A stretch of DNA of 64,000 bases from Micromonospora sp. WMMD1102. GTDB taxonomy: Bacteria > Actinomycetota > Actinomycetes > Mycobacteriales > Micromonosporaceae. Shown piece after piece: positions 42,986 to 52,817 of this stretch (the stretch's first letter is position 1; every line of letters starts with the position of its first letter). The translations under genes and the position numbers were made by a program. The DNA lies in assembly GCF_029626265.1 (NCBI RefSeq), contig NZ_JARUBN010000001.1:930001-994000 (forward strand), given 5' to 3'. The notes under the pieces were generated by a model. It ran no database searches, had not been told where the DNA came from, and saw only the letters and a list, made by a program, of their open reading frames with translations.

Positions 42986-43771
42986 CGGGCGCCAGTACTG
43001 CCGCTTGCCGTCGTCCCGGACCACCAGGCCGAGCCGGGTCAGCTCGGTCCGCAGCTCGGCGAGATCCGTCCGGTCGCTCTTCTCCAGGGCCCGCTGCCGG
43101 GCCTTGAGCAGCGAGTTCGCCCCTGGTGGCAGTCCTGGGCCGCCGTCGGTCCAGCGCCGGAAATCCGCCGCGTACGGGTCGCCGTCGGCGTGCCAGCGGT
43201 AGCCGTACGCCTCGAAGGCGGCGCGGAGCCGGTCCGCCGGCAGGTCCGAGGACTCCCGGGCGACCTCCTCGCCGGCCGGCCCGAGCAGGACGAGCCGATT
43301 GCCGTCCCGGAACGCCCCGGTGATCTCCGCCCGGTCGACCCGCCGGGCGGTGCCGTCCCGGAGCAGGGTGACCGCGTCCCCGGCGACGGTGACGGTCAGC
43401 CGCTCGGCGGCGGCGATCACGGCTACCAGCAGCCCGCCCAGGGTGCCGAGGAACAGCGCGCCGAGACTGGCCCAGGGTTCGGCGTCGGCGACCTGGTCGA
43501 TCAGCATGAACGGGCCGCGCATCGGGATCCAGCGCAGTGACGCCACCCAGCCGGCGCACGCCTGCACCAGCCAGAGCAGGCCGGCGCCGAGCACCGGGCA
43601 GAGCACCCAGACCAGCACCACCAGCCCGGCCGACTCGGCCACCACGGTCGACCCGCCCGCGTTCGACGTCCCGGAGCGGTCTTCCGGGATCGGGCCGGGT
43701 GTCCGGGTGCGGTCCGCCGGAACCGGTTCGGGTGCCGGGGTGCGGTCCGGCGGGGTCGGGTCGGCGGGCAC
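42962..43771 (-). CDS. YqeB-like membrane protein
   Basis: 269 residues from GTG 43771. After a Pro/Arg-rich head of 40 residues come two membrane segments (SAGLVVLVWVLCPVLGAGLLWLV and ASLGALFLGTLGGLLVAVIAA), then a soluble domain with a PH-like strand region (LTVTVAGDAVTLLRDGTARRVDRAEITGAFRDGNRLVLLG) and a helical end. It starts 1 bp after the ABC permease gene and probably belongs to that operon. Function unknown. Confidence 0.65.
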   Translation of the reverse strand: MPADPTPPDRTPAPEPVPADRTRTPGPIPEDRSGTSNAGGSTVVAESAGLVVLVWVLCPVLGAGLLWLVQACAGWVASLRWIPMRGPFMLIDQVADAEPWASLGALFLGTLGGLLVAVIAAAERLTVTVAGDAVTLLRDGTARRVDRAEITGAFRDGNRLVLLGPAGEEVARESSDLPADRLRAAFEAYGYRWHADGDPYAADFRRWTDGGPGLPPGANSLLKARQRALEKSDRTDLAELRTELTRLGLVVRDDGKRQYWRPIRPPGQP

Positions 43772-43772
43772 C

Positions 43773-44591
43773 TCAGGACACCTCCCGGCGTACCGTCCGG
43801 ACCAGTCCGCCGAGCAGTGGCAGCAGCACCCAGACGGCGACCGAGACGGCGAGCCGGGCCCACTGGCCGCCGTCGAGGTCGCCCGGGTTCGGCGGCTCGA
43901 CCAGCGGGGCCATGGTGAGGCTGGTGTCCAGCCACTCGGCGGCCCGGTGCAGTCGCTCGACCATCCCGCCGAGGATGGACCAGGCGATCGGCAACACCAG
44001 GGAGAGCACGATCGCCAGCGGGGTGCTCTGGAACAGCAGGCCGAACGCGATCCCGAGCAGCACGTTGCCGATCTGGAACACGGCCGCGCCGACGAACGCC
44101 ATCACGCCGGTGGACCAGGAGCCGCCGTCACCGGCCAGCCCGGCGAGTACGGTGCCGAGGGCCGCCGTCGCCAGCGTGGCCGCGACGGAGAGCAGCGCCG
44201 CGACCACCCCGGCGCCGACCTTCGCGACCACCACCCGGTGTCGCCGGGGCACCAGGGCGAAGGTGGTCAGCACGGTGCGCTGGGAGAACTCGCTGGTGAC
44301 CAGCAGGATGCCGAGGATCGGCAGCAGGATGCCGACCGGGAGCTGGGCGAGTGCGAAGAAGATCTCGAACCGCTGCTCCGGCTCGGGCGCGGTGAGCAGC
44401 AGCACGGCCACGATGGCGGCCGCGACCAGGCCGATGGTGACCAGCAGCCAGAAGCCGGCCCGGGTGTCGGCGAGCTTGCGCAGCTCGACCAGGGTCAGCC
44501 GGAGCAGCGTCGGGCGGGCGAACCCGTCCGGACCGTCGGGATGCCCACCGGCCGGGCGGGCGGCGGGGCGCGTGATGTCGTCGACGGTCAT
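43773..44591 (-). CDS. ABC-2 type exporter permease
   Basis: 272 residues from ATG 44591, overlapping the ATPase gene by 4 bp. Six membrane segments; the first cytoplasmic part contains RLTLVELRKLADTRAGFW, the typical ABC-2 N-terminal coupling helix. With the upstream ATPase it forms an exporter of the type often used for antimicrobial-peptide resistance or lipid export. Substrate unknown. Confidence 0.82.
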   Translation of the reverse strand: MTVDDITRPAARPAGGHPDGPDGFARPTLLRLTLVELRKLADTRAGFWLLVTIGLVAAAIVAVLLLTAPEPEQRFEIFFALAQLPVGILLPILGILLVTSEFSQRTVLTTFALVPRRHRVVVAKVGAGVVAALLSVAATLATAALGTVLAGLAGDGGSWSTGVMAFVGAAVFQIGNVLLGIAFGLLFQSTPLAIVLSLVLPIAWSILGGMVERLHRAAEWLDTSLTMAPLVEPPNPGDLDGGQWARLAVSVAVWVLLPLLGGLVRTVRREVS

Positions 44592-45487
44592 TTCTGGGCC
44601 TCCCGGATCGAGTTCCCGGCGGTCAGGGTCAGGAAGATCTGTTCCAGGCCGGCGCTCTCCGCCGGCCGCAGCTCCAGCAGCGCCACCCCGGAGTCGGCGG
44701 CGGCCTGCCCGACCGCGCCCGGCTCGGCCTCGACCAGCAGGCCGCCGTCGGTGCCGGACCGCACCCGCAGCCCGGCCCGGTCCAGGGCGCCGCGCAGCGC
44801 CTCCGGGTCCCGGGCCCGGACCAGCGCGCCCGCGCCGGCCAGCAACTCGTCCTTGCTGCCCTGCGCCACCACCCGGCCGCCGCCGATCACCACCAGCCGG
44901 TCGGCCACCGCCTCCACCTCGCGGAGCAGGTGCGAGGAGAGCAGCACCGTGCCGCCCCGGTCGGCGAAGTCGCGCAGCAGGCCGCGCATCCAGAAGATGC
45001 CCTCCGGGTCGAGGCCGTTCGCCGGCTCGTCCAGGATCAACACCCGGGGATCGCCGAGCAGCGCCTGCGCCAGGCCGAGCCGCTGCCGCATCCCCAGCGA
45101 GTACGCCCGGACCCGCCGCCGGGCCGCGACCGGGGTCAAGCCGACCTGGTCGAGGCACTCGTCGACCCGGCGGCCGGGCACTCCCATGGTGCGGGCCGAG
45201 ATCAGCAGCGCCTCCCGACCGGTCCGGCCCGGGTGCTGGGCACCGGCGTCGAGCAGCAGCCCGACCCGCCGGCCCGGGTTCGGCAGCCGGCGGTAGTCCA
45301 CCGAGTCGACAACGGCGCTGCCTGCGGTCGGCGGGGTGAAGCCGCAGATCATCCGCATGGTGGTGGACTTGCCGGCCCCGTTCGGGCCGAGGAACCCGGT
45401 GACCGTGCCCGGTTCACAGCTGAAGGAGACGTCGTCGACCGCCGTGTGCCGGCCGTACCGTTTCGTCAGATGTTCGACGGCAATCAT
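44588..45487 (-). CDS. ABC transporter ATP-binding protein (exporter)
   Basis: 299 residues from ATG 45487. Walker A GPNGAGKST, signature YSLGMRQRLGLAQALLGDP, Walker B VLILDEPANGLDP and H-loop SSHLL are all intact. A C-terminal 80-residue regulatory extension follows. It is divergent from the histidine kinase gene, which suggests that the two-component system controls this exporter. Confidence 0.9.
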   Translation of the reverse strand: MIAVEHLTKRYGRHTAVDDVSFSCEPGTVTGFLGPNGAGKSTTMRMICGFTPPTAGSAVVDSVDYRRLPNPGRRVGLLLDAGAQHPGRTGREALLISARTMGVPGRRVDECLDQVGLTPVAARRRVRAYSLGMRQRLGLAQALLGDPRVLILDEPANGLDPEGIFWMRGLLRDFADRGGTVLLSSHLLREVEAVADRLVVIGGGRVVAQGSKDELLAGAGALVRARDPEALRGALDRAGLRVRSGTDGGLLVEAEPGAVGQAAADSGVALLELRPAESAGLEQIFLTLTAGNSIREAQK

Positions 45488-45617
45488 GGGATCGAGCGTG
45501 TCTGGTCCGACCGGTCGGGCGCTGCGGCCCGGCGGCGACATCCGGCGACCTTCGGCTAGTTCCGGACGTCGACTTTGGTCGGTGTCCGGTGCCGCCGCGG
45601 GTTCGTACAGTTGCCTG

Positions 45618-47006
45618 ATGACCGGTGTGGCGGCCCGACCCGAGCATCCCTGGCTGCTGCCGGCCGCGCTGACCGCCGATCCGGCCGCTGGCCGGCGCCG
45701 GCTCCGCCGGTCGACCCGGGACTGGCTCGTCGACACGATCTGCTTCCTGCTCGCCGCAGGTTACGCCTTCGCCGCCTTCTGGGACGTGCTGCGCCCGCAG
45801 CCGACCCTGGTGGCGGACCGGGCCGACTCCGAGCTGGCGGTCGCGATCGACGTGGTGGTCAGCAGTGCGCTCTGCCTGACGCTCTGGGTACGCCGCCGCT
45901 GGCCGGTCGCGCTCACCCTGGCCGCCCTGCCGGTGGCGCTCTTCTCCACCCCGTCCGGGATCACCGTCCTGATCATCCTGCTGACCCTGGTGGTGCACCG
46001 GCCGCTCTCGTTGGCCGCGCCGCTGCTCGCGGCGCACCTCGGGGTCGCGTTGCTCTACGAGTACCGCAATCCCGACCCGACCGACGGGCCGTGGGTGGGG
46101 ATGGTGCTCAGTCTCGTGCTGACCGGCTCGGTGCTGGCCTGGGGGATGTTCATCCGGGCCCGGCGGCAGCTCGTGCTCTCCTGGCGGGACCGGGCGTACC
46201 GGGCCGAGGCGGAGCAGCGGCTGCGTGTCGACGCGGCCCGCCGGCTGGAACGGACCCGGATCGCCGGTGAGATGCACGACGTGCTGGCACACCGGATCTC
46301 GCTGCTCAGCCTGCACGCCGGGGCGCTGGAGTTCCGCCCGGACGCCCCGCCGGAGGAGATCGCCCGAGCGGCCGGGGTGATCCGGACCAGCGCGCACCAG
46401 GCGTTGCAGGACCTTCGTGAGGTGATCGGCGTGCTCCGGGAGGACCAGCCGGAGGCGATTGCGGAACTCGACCAGCCCGTGCCGGCCCCCGGGACGGACC
46501 AGCGGATCCCCGGGCACCCGCCGGATCCGCCGTACCCGCCGGTGCCGGGTGGGACCGGGGCCGGGCGCGTTGCGCCGGAGCTGCCGGAGGCCGTTCCCGA
46601 ACGACCGCAGCCGACCCTGGGCGACCTGCCGGCGCTGGTGGCCGAGTCCCGGGAGGCGGGGATGCGGGTGGACCTGCGTACCGAGTTGACCATGACGGAG
46701 TCGGCGCCGGCCGGGCTGGGGCGGGCGGCGTACCGGATCGTGCAGGAGGGGCTGACGAACGCCCGGAAGCACGCCCCGGGGACCGTCGTCACGGTGACCG
46801 CCCGGGGGCGGCCGGGGCTGGGGCTGAGCGTCGAGGTCCGGAACCGCCGGCCGGTGGGGCAGGCGCCGGGACCGGAGATTCCGGGTACCGGCACCGGCCT
46901 GGTCGGGTTGGGCGAGCGGGTTGCGCTGCTCGGCGGTTGGCTGGAACACGGGCGTACCGACTCGGACGACTTCCGGCTCGCGGCCTGGCTACCGTGGCCG
47001 TCGTGA
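45618..47006 (+). CDS. Sensor histidine kinase (NarL-type system)
   Basis: 462 residues from ATG 45618. Four hydrophobic segments near 40-175, then HisKA_3 helix with RIAGEMHDVLAHRISLLSLHAG (His220) and a HATPase domain (EGLTNARKHAPGT, GTGLVGLGERVALLGG). A Pro-rich insert of about 50 residues lies between them. The pairing with the divergent ABC exporter resembles BceRS-type detoxification circuits, but the N-terminus is of another class. Confidence 0.9.
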   Translation: MTGVAARPEHPWLLPAALTADPAAGRRRLRRSTRDWLVDTICFLLAAGYAFAAFWDVLRPQPTLVADRADSELAVAIDVVVSSALCLTLWVRRRWPVALTLAALPVALFSTPSGITVLIILLTLVVHRPLSLAAPLLAAHLGVALLYEYRNPDPTDGPWVGMVLSLVLTGSVLAWGMFIRARRQLVLSWRDRAYRAEAEQRLRVDAARRLERTRIAGEMHDVLAHRISLLSLHAGALEFRPDAPPEEIARAAGVIRTSAHQALQDLREVIGVLREDQPEAIAELDQPVPAPGTDQRIPGHPPDPPYPPVPGGTGAGRVAPELPEAVPERPQPTLGDLPALVAESREAGMRVDLRTELTMTESAPAGLGRAAYRIVQEGLTNARKHAPGTVVTVTARGRPGLGLSVEVRNRRPVGQAPGPEIPGTGTGLVGLGERVALLGGWLEHGRTDSDDFRLAAWLPWPS

Positions 47007-47716
47007 GAAGCGAGCAGACCACCGTTCCGGCGCCTGGGACCGGGGCCCCGGTACGGGTGCTGATCGTCGACGACGACGCGCTGGTCCGGGCCGGACTGTC
47101 GATGATCATCGGCGGGGTGCCGGAGCTGCGGGTGGTGGGGGAGGTCTCCGACGGCAGCGAGGTGCTGGCGGCGGTCGGGGCGTACCGGCCGGACGTGGTG
47201 CTGATGGACATCCGGATGCCCCGGATGGACGGGCTGGCCGCCACCGAGGCGTTGCGGCGTTCGCCGGACCCGCCGGAGGTGCTGGTGCTGACGACGTTCG
47301 ACGCCGACGAGTACGTGCTCCGGGCGCTGCGGGCCGGTGCCAGTGGCTTCCTGCTCAAGGACACCCCACCGGTGGAGATCGTGCAGGCGATCCACCGGGT
47401 GGCCGCCGGGGAGGCGACCCTCTCGCCGACCGTCACCCGTCGACTCATCGCGCACGTGACCGGCGCGGGTACGCCGGCCCACCGCGACGCCGACCTGCGC
47501 CGAACCCGGGCGGTACGGCTGCTCGGCGGGCTCAGCGAGCGGGAGCGGGAGGTGGCGGTCGCGATCGGCCGGGGATGGTCGAACGCCGAGATCTCCGCCG
47601 CGCTGTTCATGAGCGTGGCCACGGTGAAGGCGTACGTCTCGCGGCTGCTGGCGAAGCTGGAGCTGAACAACCGGGTGCAGGTGGCCCTGCTGGTCCACGA
47701 CGCCGACCTGGTCTGA
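47003..47716 (+). CDS. LuxR/NarL family response regulator
   Basis: 237 residues from GTG 47003, overlapping the kinase gene by 4 bp. Receiver domain with VDDDA (about 23-26), phospho-acceptor Asp69 in VVLMDIRMP, and FLLKDTPP. LuxR helix-turn-helix: LSEREREVAVAIGRGWSNAEISAALFMSVATVKAYVSRLLAKL. An Arg-rich linker of about 20 residues separates them. Confidence 0.92.
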   Translation: MRSEQTTVPAPGTGAPVRVLIVDDDALVRAGLSMIIGGVPELRVVGEVSDGSEVLAAVGAYRPDVVLMDIRMPRMDGLAATEALRRSPDPPEVLVLTTFDADEYVLRALRAGASGFLLKDTPPVEIVQAIHRVAAGEATLSPTVTRRLIAHVTGAGTPAHRDADLRRTRAVRLLGGLSEREREVAVAIGRGWSNAEISAALFMSVATVKAYVSRLLAKLELNNRVQVALLVHDADLV

Positions 47717-47745
47717 GCCGCAGGCTGTCAGTCGAGGCTCTGTCC

Positions 47746-47820
47746 GTCGAGCGGCTACCGGTCGAGCGGCTACCCGTCGAGCGGCTACCGGTCGAGCGGC
47801 TTCCCGTCGAGCGGGCCCCG
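47746..47820. repeat. 15-bp tandem repeat, five copies
   Basis: Units GTCGAGCGGCTACCG, with C, TT and GGCC variants, run without spacers from 47746 to 47820. The last units encode the C-terminus of the kinase on the minus strand, and the repeats continue beyond its stop codon. Confidence 0.85.
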
Positions 47821-49473
47821 GTCGACGAAGCTGAACGTCGCGTTCGGATCCGCGTCCCCGGGGAACTGCACGTAGATCTCCGACTTGGACTCGGACCACT
47901 GCACGAGGCCCTCCTCCTCGTTGAAGATCGTGTAGGTCGGCCGGCCCTTGTCGTCCCTGCGGCCGGTGGAGGTGATCGAGAAGAGCGTCGCCTTGCTGGG
48001 CCGGCACTCGGTCCCGACCAGGGTGGCCCAGTCGGTCGGGTTGATCTTCACCCCGAGACACCGGGGCTCGCCGTTGTTGGGTTGCATCGACTTGATCATG
48101 TAGTCGACGCCCACCGGGACGAGGGCGAAGAGCGACTCGACGCTGGTGCCGTCGGACGGTACCACCTCGTCGGGCAGCGGCAGGGCCAGATCCCTGTCCT
48201 TCTCCGCGAAGTGGATCAAGGTTTGCCGGGTGCCGGCGAGGATCGCGTCGTTCCCGGCCGGCCCGGACGGACCCGTCGGCGAGCCGGCCGAGGGCCCGGG
48301 GGCGCCGGTGGACGACGGCCGGGGTGACCCCGTCGACGTCCCGGTGGGGCCGGCGGGCGACGGGCTCTCGCGGCTCGCGTCAGGGTCGGACCCGCTGCCG
48401 GACAGCAGGTTGTAGCCCAGGAAACCGGCCAGCAGCAGGGCACCGAGGGCGACCACGGCGACGGCTGCCCGGCCGACCGCGCGCCGCTGCGGAACCTGGT
48501 CGGCGACTTCGGCGGCGGGCTGCTGCTGTCGTCCGGGCCCCTCGCCGCCAGCCCGCACCGGCTGGTCCGGGGCGACGGTTGCCGGCTGGGCCGGCGCCGG
48601 CCGGGTGGCGGCGACCGGCGCCGCCGGCCGGGTCGGTGCCGCACCGCTCGACGGGTCCACGGCCAGCAGCAGGTCGAGCAGTTCCCGGGCCGTCGGCCGC
48701 TCGTCCGGATCCTTGGCGAGGGTCCGGGCGACGATGTCGCGCAGCGGTGCGGGCAGCCCGGTCAGCGTCGGCGGCTGGGTCAGGATGCGCACCGCCATGG
48801 CCGGGGCCGAGTCCGCGACGAACGGGGTCCGGCCGGTCCCCGCGTAGGTGACCACCGCACCCCAGGCGAAGATGTCGGAGGCGGTACTCGTGCGCAGGCC
48901 GGGCTGCTCGTCGAAGCGTTCCGGCGCCATGTAGGCGAGAGTCCCGACGATCTGGTCGGTACGGGTGTGCTGGCTGGTCGCCTCCAGCGGCCGGGCGATG
49001 CCGAAGTCGATCACCTTGAGGCCGCCCAGTGCGAAGAGGACGTTGCCCGGTTTGAGGTCGCGGTGGATGACCCCGGCACCGTGGATCGCGGCCAGTGCGG
49101 TGGCGATGCCGAGCGCCGCGCTGTGCAGCGCACCGGCGGAGAGCGGCCCCCGCTCGCGGACCACGTCGGACAGGTTCGGCCCGTCGACGTACTCGACGAC
49201 CAGGTACGGCGGGTCGTGGTCGAGGTCGGCGTCGAGCACCTCGGCGGTGCAGAACGGCGGCACCTGACGGGCCCGGTTCACCTCGCTGCGGAACCGGCCG
49301 AGGAACTCCGGGTCGTGCGTGAACTCGGCCCGGACCATCTTGATCGCCACCGGCCGGCCCTGCGGTGAGCGGCCCAGGAACACGGTGCCCATTCCGCCGG
49401 AGCCGAGCCGGCCCACCAGCTCGTAGCCGCCGAGGTGTTCCGGGTCGTCGGCACGCAGGGGAAACCTCGACAA
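47785..49473 (-). CDS. Membrane-anchored Ser/Thr protein kinase (PASTA-less Pkn type)
   Basis: 562 residues from TTG 49473, which has GGGGAG eight bases upstream; a GTG at 49512 is an alternative with a poorer site. Kinase motifs in order: GRLGSGGMGTVFLG, Lys45, HRDLKPGN (Asp139), DFGIA (Asp156) and a YMAPERF segment. A Pro-rich linker leads to one membrane segment near 345-370 (AAVAVVALGALLLAGFLGY), then an external domain of 190 residues with two cysteines. It lies downstream of and in line with the large TPR membrane protein. The final residues are made by the 15-bp repeat. Confidence 0.88.
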   Translation of the reverse strand: MSRFPLRADDPEHLGGYELVGRLGSGGMGTVFLGRSPQGRPVAIKMVRAEFTHDPEFLGRFRSEVNRARQVPPFCTAEVLDADLDHDPPYLVVEYVDGPNLSDVVRERGPLSAGALHSAALGIATALAAIHGAGVIHRDLKPGNVLFALGGLKVIDFGIARPLEATSQHTRTDQIVGTLAYMAPERFDEQPGLRTSTASDIFAWGAVVTYAGTGRTPFVADSAPAMAVRILTQPPTLTGLPAPLRDIVARTLAKDPDERPTARELLDLLLAVDPSSGAAPTRPAAPVAATRPAPAQPATVAPDQPVRAGGEGPGRQQQPAAEVADQVPQRRAVGRAAVAVVALGALLLAGFLGYNLLSGSGSDPDASRESPSPAGPTGTSTGSPRPSSTGAPGPSAGSPTGPSGPAGNDAILAGTRQTLIHFAEKDRDLALPLPDEVVPSDGTSVESLFALVPVGVDYMIKSMQPNNGEPRCLGVKINPTDWATLVGTECRPSKATLFSITSTGRRDDKGRPTYTIFNEEEGLVQWSESKSEIYVQFPGDADPNATFSFVDRGPLDGKPLDR

Positions 49474-49530
49474 GACTCGTACTCCCCACGCTACCCGGAC
49501 GACCGACGGCACCCTACCGCGTGTCCGGTG

Positions 49531-52500
49531 TCAGTTGCGAGGCTCCAGGACGCCGAGGCCGCTCGTGTCCACCACCGGACCGGTCTCGCGCATCCGCTCC
49601 GCGACCTGGTGCCACCGGCCGGCCTGCCGGGTGCAGATGCCCTGCGCCTCGTCGCCGCGCAGCGGCTCGCCCCGGTAGTCCAACTCGGCCAGTCGGCGCC
49701 GGGCCCGCAGGCTGCCGTCCCCGGCGTGCTCGGCCACGGTCTGGTAGATCGCGTTGAGCCGGCGGTCGACGAGCGCGATGTTGTGCCGGGCCAGCCGCTC
49801 GATGTTCTCCTCGGGCCGGCTGCCGTCCCCGACCAGCCGGTCGGCACCGGCCAGGCTGAGGTCGTCGTAGCGGGGGATCGAGGGCGGGAAGCGGGCCTCG
49901 GCGAGGCGTACCGGGTCGACCGCCCGGCGCAGCAGCCGGATGAACTCGGTCCGGTCCCGCCAGTACCGGGCGTGGTCCAGGGCGATCCGGCAGAGCGTGT
50001 CCCAGGTCTCCGCGTCCAGGCCGAGCCAGCCGATGAGCTGGTGCGGGTCGGCGGTCTGCGGCGGCAGGGCACGGTCGTGCCAGGTCTGTTCGAGGAGTAC
50101 GGCACCCTGGCAGAGCAGCTCCTTGGCGTACGCCGACATCCGGGAGTTGATCACTTTGTCGGGGCGCGGCAGCACCACCTTCAGGCTGGGATAGACCTCC
50201 TCCTCGAAGTACCCGAAGTCCTGCAACCGGCGCAGTGGCGCCAGGTCGGGCTCGCTGCTCAGGATCCACCGCCGCAGCCGGTCGGCGGCGACCCCGCTCT
50301 CGGTGCAGGCCAGCGCGGCCCGCAACTGCTCCACCGCCTTCGCCACCAGCGACGCGACCGGCGGGGGCAGCGGGTGCGGGCTCGGCTCCGGCGGCACCGC
50401 GCCGGTCGCGCCGTCCGGCCGGGCGCCCGCGCCGTCCGGCGACCCGGCCGGGCTGCCCGACCCGGCCGGGCTGGCCGGCGGGGGCACGGGGATGGCCGGC
50501 GGGGGCACGGGGATGGCCGGCGGGGCGGCGGGCCGGCGGTGCCAGCGCGGCGGGTACGCCAGTGGCAGCGCGTCGGCGATCAGCCGGCGGCCCCGCCACA
50601 GTGCCCGGCCGGCCGCCGACAGGTGCGCCGGAGCGGGGTGCTCCCGTTCCGGGAAGTACCCCTTGAGCGCGAAGGCGTAGGTGCAGGCCGCGTTGTAGAA
50701 GTCGAACGACCGCAGCGGCTGCCTCGGCCAGCGCCTACGCTGGGCGCGCCGGATCGCCCGGTCCAGCAGCACGCCGCCGCACGGCCACTCCCGGCTCAGC
50801 GTCCGGGCCCGGGTACGCGGACCGCGCCGCCACCACCCCGCCAGGCAGCCCCCGTCCTCGAACGGCCCGACCGGCCCCGCCGGTGGCTGGCCGGCACCGA
50901 CGGACGAGACCGGGGGCTGGCCGGCACCGACCGACGCGACCGGCCGCCCACCGTCGGCGGACGGGTCTGGCAGTGGTCCGGTCGCGGTGCCCGGCCGGGC
51001 CGGCTGCCAGCCGGCGGCGGCCCAGTCGTGCCAGGCCCTGGCCAGCCGCAGCGGTGCCCAGACGTCCCGGAGCAGCAGCAGCGCCGAGTGGGTCACCTCG
51101 GAGCGGGTGGCCCGGACGAACCAGGCGAGCACGGTGTCCTCGCGCAGCCGGTACAGCTCCTGCGCGGCGGCGATCTGGAAGACCACCCGGGTCGCCTCCG
51201 GATATTCCCGCAACGTCCGGCGCAGCCACTCCTTGGCGGCCGGCTCACCGGGCGCGTCGGCGAAGGTGACCACCACCGGCCAGTACCTGTCGACGAACGC
51301 CTTCTCCAGGCGCTGCCGCATCTGCCGGCGTACCTTCTCCCGGTCGCCGACGCCGTCGGACTTGAACCACTGGTGCACGGTCCGCTCGGTGTACGCGAGC
51401 GTGCAGGCGTACTGGTAGCGCAGCCGGATCGAGTCGGGCCGGCGGCGCAGGTAGCGCAGGGTGCCGAGCAGGTGCCGGGGCAGGTGGCGGAGCCGGTCGG
51501 CGCGGGTGGTCCAGACGTGGTCGTCGTACCAGCCGCCCTGCTCGCGCAGCACCAGCGCCGACTGGTAGGTGTCCAGCGCGTCCAGGAAGAGTCCCATCTC
51601 CTCCTGCACGCTGGCCACCATCACCCGCAGGTCGGCGTTGAACGGGTCCAGCCCCAGCGCCTCGCCGTAGTAGCGCAGCGCCTCGTCGAACTGCCGCCGG
51701 TCCTGCGATTCCTTGCCCCGGTTGTACGCGGCGAAGAGCGCCGACGGCAGTTCCCGGCCGTACCAGTTCCGCCACGGTGCGGCCCGGCCGAGCCGGGTCA
51801 CCGGCAGGATGGTGGCCAGCACCCAGTACGCCGCCCGCCCGGTCGCCTCCTCCCAGGTGCCGCCCCACTGGGTGGTCATCGCACTCCGGCCGCCGCCGAG
51901 GAACGAGGTGACGGTCGCCGAGACGCCGTAGCAGGGTTCCTGGGCCCGGACCTGCAACACCCCGGTCACCCGGTAACCGATCCTCGGCCAGAGCCGGGGC
52001 AGCATCTGGAGCAGCATGGCCAGCGGGTTGCCGGTGCGCGGGTCGACCCCGCTGGCCACGTCGAGGAAGGTCTCCGGCGGCGGGTCGGCGGGTCCGGCGT
52101 ACGGGGGGTAGATGTGCGTCTCGGAGAGCCGCTGGCAGAACTGGCTCTTCAGGTCGTCGACCGGGGCATTGTGGTCCGGGGTGGCGTCGGTGAACTCGTG
52201 CACGTCCACCGGGCCGGGACGGTAGGCGAGCCGGACCCGGCGCCGATGCCGCCAGGCGGCGAAGCAGACGAGGGCGATCAGGAGCAGCCCGAGCCGCTGC
52301 CGCATCGGGTACGCCCCGTCGCCGCCGAGTGCGATGGCGAGGCCGTCCAGCGGGCTGAGCAGCCAGGTGTCGGGGCGACCGGCCCGGAGTTGGGCCCGGC
52401 CGATCCAGACCAGTGCGGCGAGCAGGGCCAGGCTGCTGAGCAGTTGCCAGCCGAGTGCCGGACCGGTCCGGGGGACCGGCAGCGCGGCGGGCGCGGCCCG

Positions 52501-52590
52501 GGACTCCCTGCCGATCCGCCGGGGCGTCGGCTGCTCCCACTGCTCGGATCGCTGGATACCGTGTGACGTTCTTCTTGCTCGATGAGGCAT
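49531..52590 (-). CDS. Large membrane protein with TPR-like repeats
   Basis: 1019 residues from ATG 52590 (GTG 52599 is an alternative). Two membrane segments lie near residues 50-70 and 95-120 (GWQLLSSLALLAALVWIG, LGLLLIALVCFAAW). The cytoplasmic part has TPR-like helices (NRGKESQDRRQFDEALRYYGEALGLDPFNADLRVMVASVQEEMGLFLDALDTY), an internal Pro/Gly-rich low-complexity zone with short GVAGQPP-like repeats, and Trp/Arg-rich C-terminal parts. No enzyme motif is seen. The kinase gene follows after about 57 bp, so the TPR protein may be its substrate or sensor partner. I do not recognise the family. Confidence 0.6.
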   Translation of the reverse strand: MPHRARRTSHGIQRSEQWEQPTPRRIGRESRAAPAALPVPRTGPALGWQLLSSLALLAALVWIGRAQLRAGRPDTWLLSPLDGLAIALGGDGAYPMRQRLGLLLIALVCFAAWRHRRRVRLAYRPGPVDVHEFTDATPDHNAPVDDLKSQFCQRLSETHIYPPYAGPADPPPETFLDVASGVDPRTGNPLAMLLQMLPRLWPRIGYRVTGVLQVRAQEPCYGVSATVTSFLGGGRSAMTTQWGGTWEEATGRAAYWVLATILPVTRLGRAAPWRNWYGRELPSALFAAYNRGKESQDRRQFDEALRYYGEALGLDPFNADLRVMVASVQEEMGLFLDALDTYQSALVLREQGGWYDDHVWTTRADRLRHLPRHLLGTLRYLRRRPDSIRLRYQYACTLAYTERTVHQWFKSDGVGDREKVRRQMRQRLEKAFVDRYWPVVVTFADAPGEPAAKEWLRRTLREYPEATRVVFQIAAAQELYRLREDTVLAWFVRATRSEVTHSALLLLRDVWAPLRLARAWHDWAAAGWQPARPGTATGPLPDPSADGGRPVASVGAGQPPVSSVGAGQPPAGPVGPFEDGGCLAGWWRRGPRTRARTLSREWPCGGVLLDRAIRRAQRRRWPRQPLRSFDFYNAACTYAFALKGYFPEREHPAPAHLSAAGRALWRGRRLIADALPLAYPPRWHRRPAAPPAIPVPPPAIPVPPPASPAGSGSPAGSPDGAGARPDGATGAVPPEPSPHPLPPPVASLVAKAVEQLRAALACTESGVAADRLRRWILSSEPDLAPLRRLQDFGYFEEEVYPSLKVVLPRPDKVINSRMSAYAKELLCQGAVLLEQTWHDRALPPQTADPHQLIGWLGLDAETWDTLCRIALDHARYWRDRTEFIRLLRRAVDPVRLAEARFPPSIPRYDDLSLAGADRLVGDGSRPEENIERLARHNIALVDRRLNAIYQTVAEHAGDGSLRARRRLAELDYRGEPLRGDEAQGICTRQAGRWHQVAERMRETGPVVDTSGLGVLEPRN

Positions 52591-52817
52591 CTCGGCCACC
52601 GACGGTGCTCGGCTCGGTCCCCTTTCCCTGACGAATCAGCACCTCCAGGCTAGAGATCGTGGTAACGGCGCAGGTCCGGAATGCCCGTTCTCATCCGTAC
52701 CGTTGGTCTCCGCCGTACCGCTGCCATCAGGGCTTTCGCCCGTCTCCCTCCGGCGGGGGACCCGGGCCCGCCGGGCGGGGGATCCCGGCGCGGCCGGCGG
52801 CGACGACCCTTGCGGAC

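Noticed and set aside
47746..47820. CRISPR array
   Set aside because: The 15-bp units are contiguous without spacers and lie partly inside a gene.
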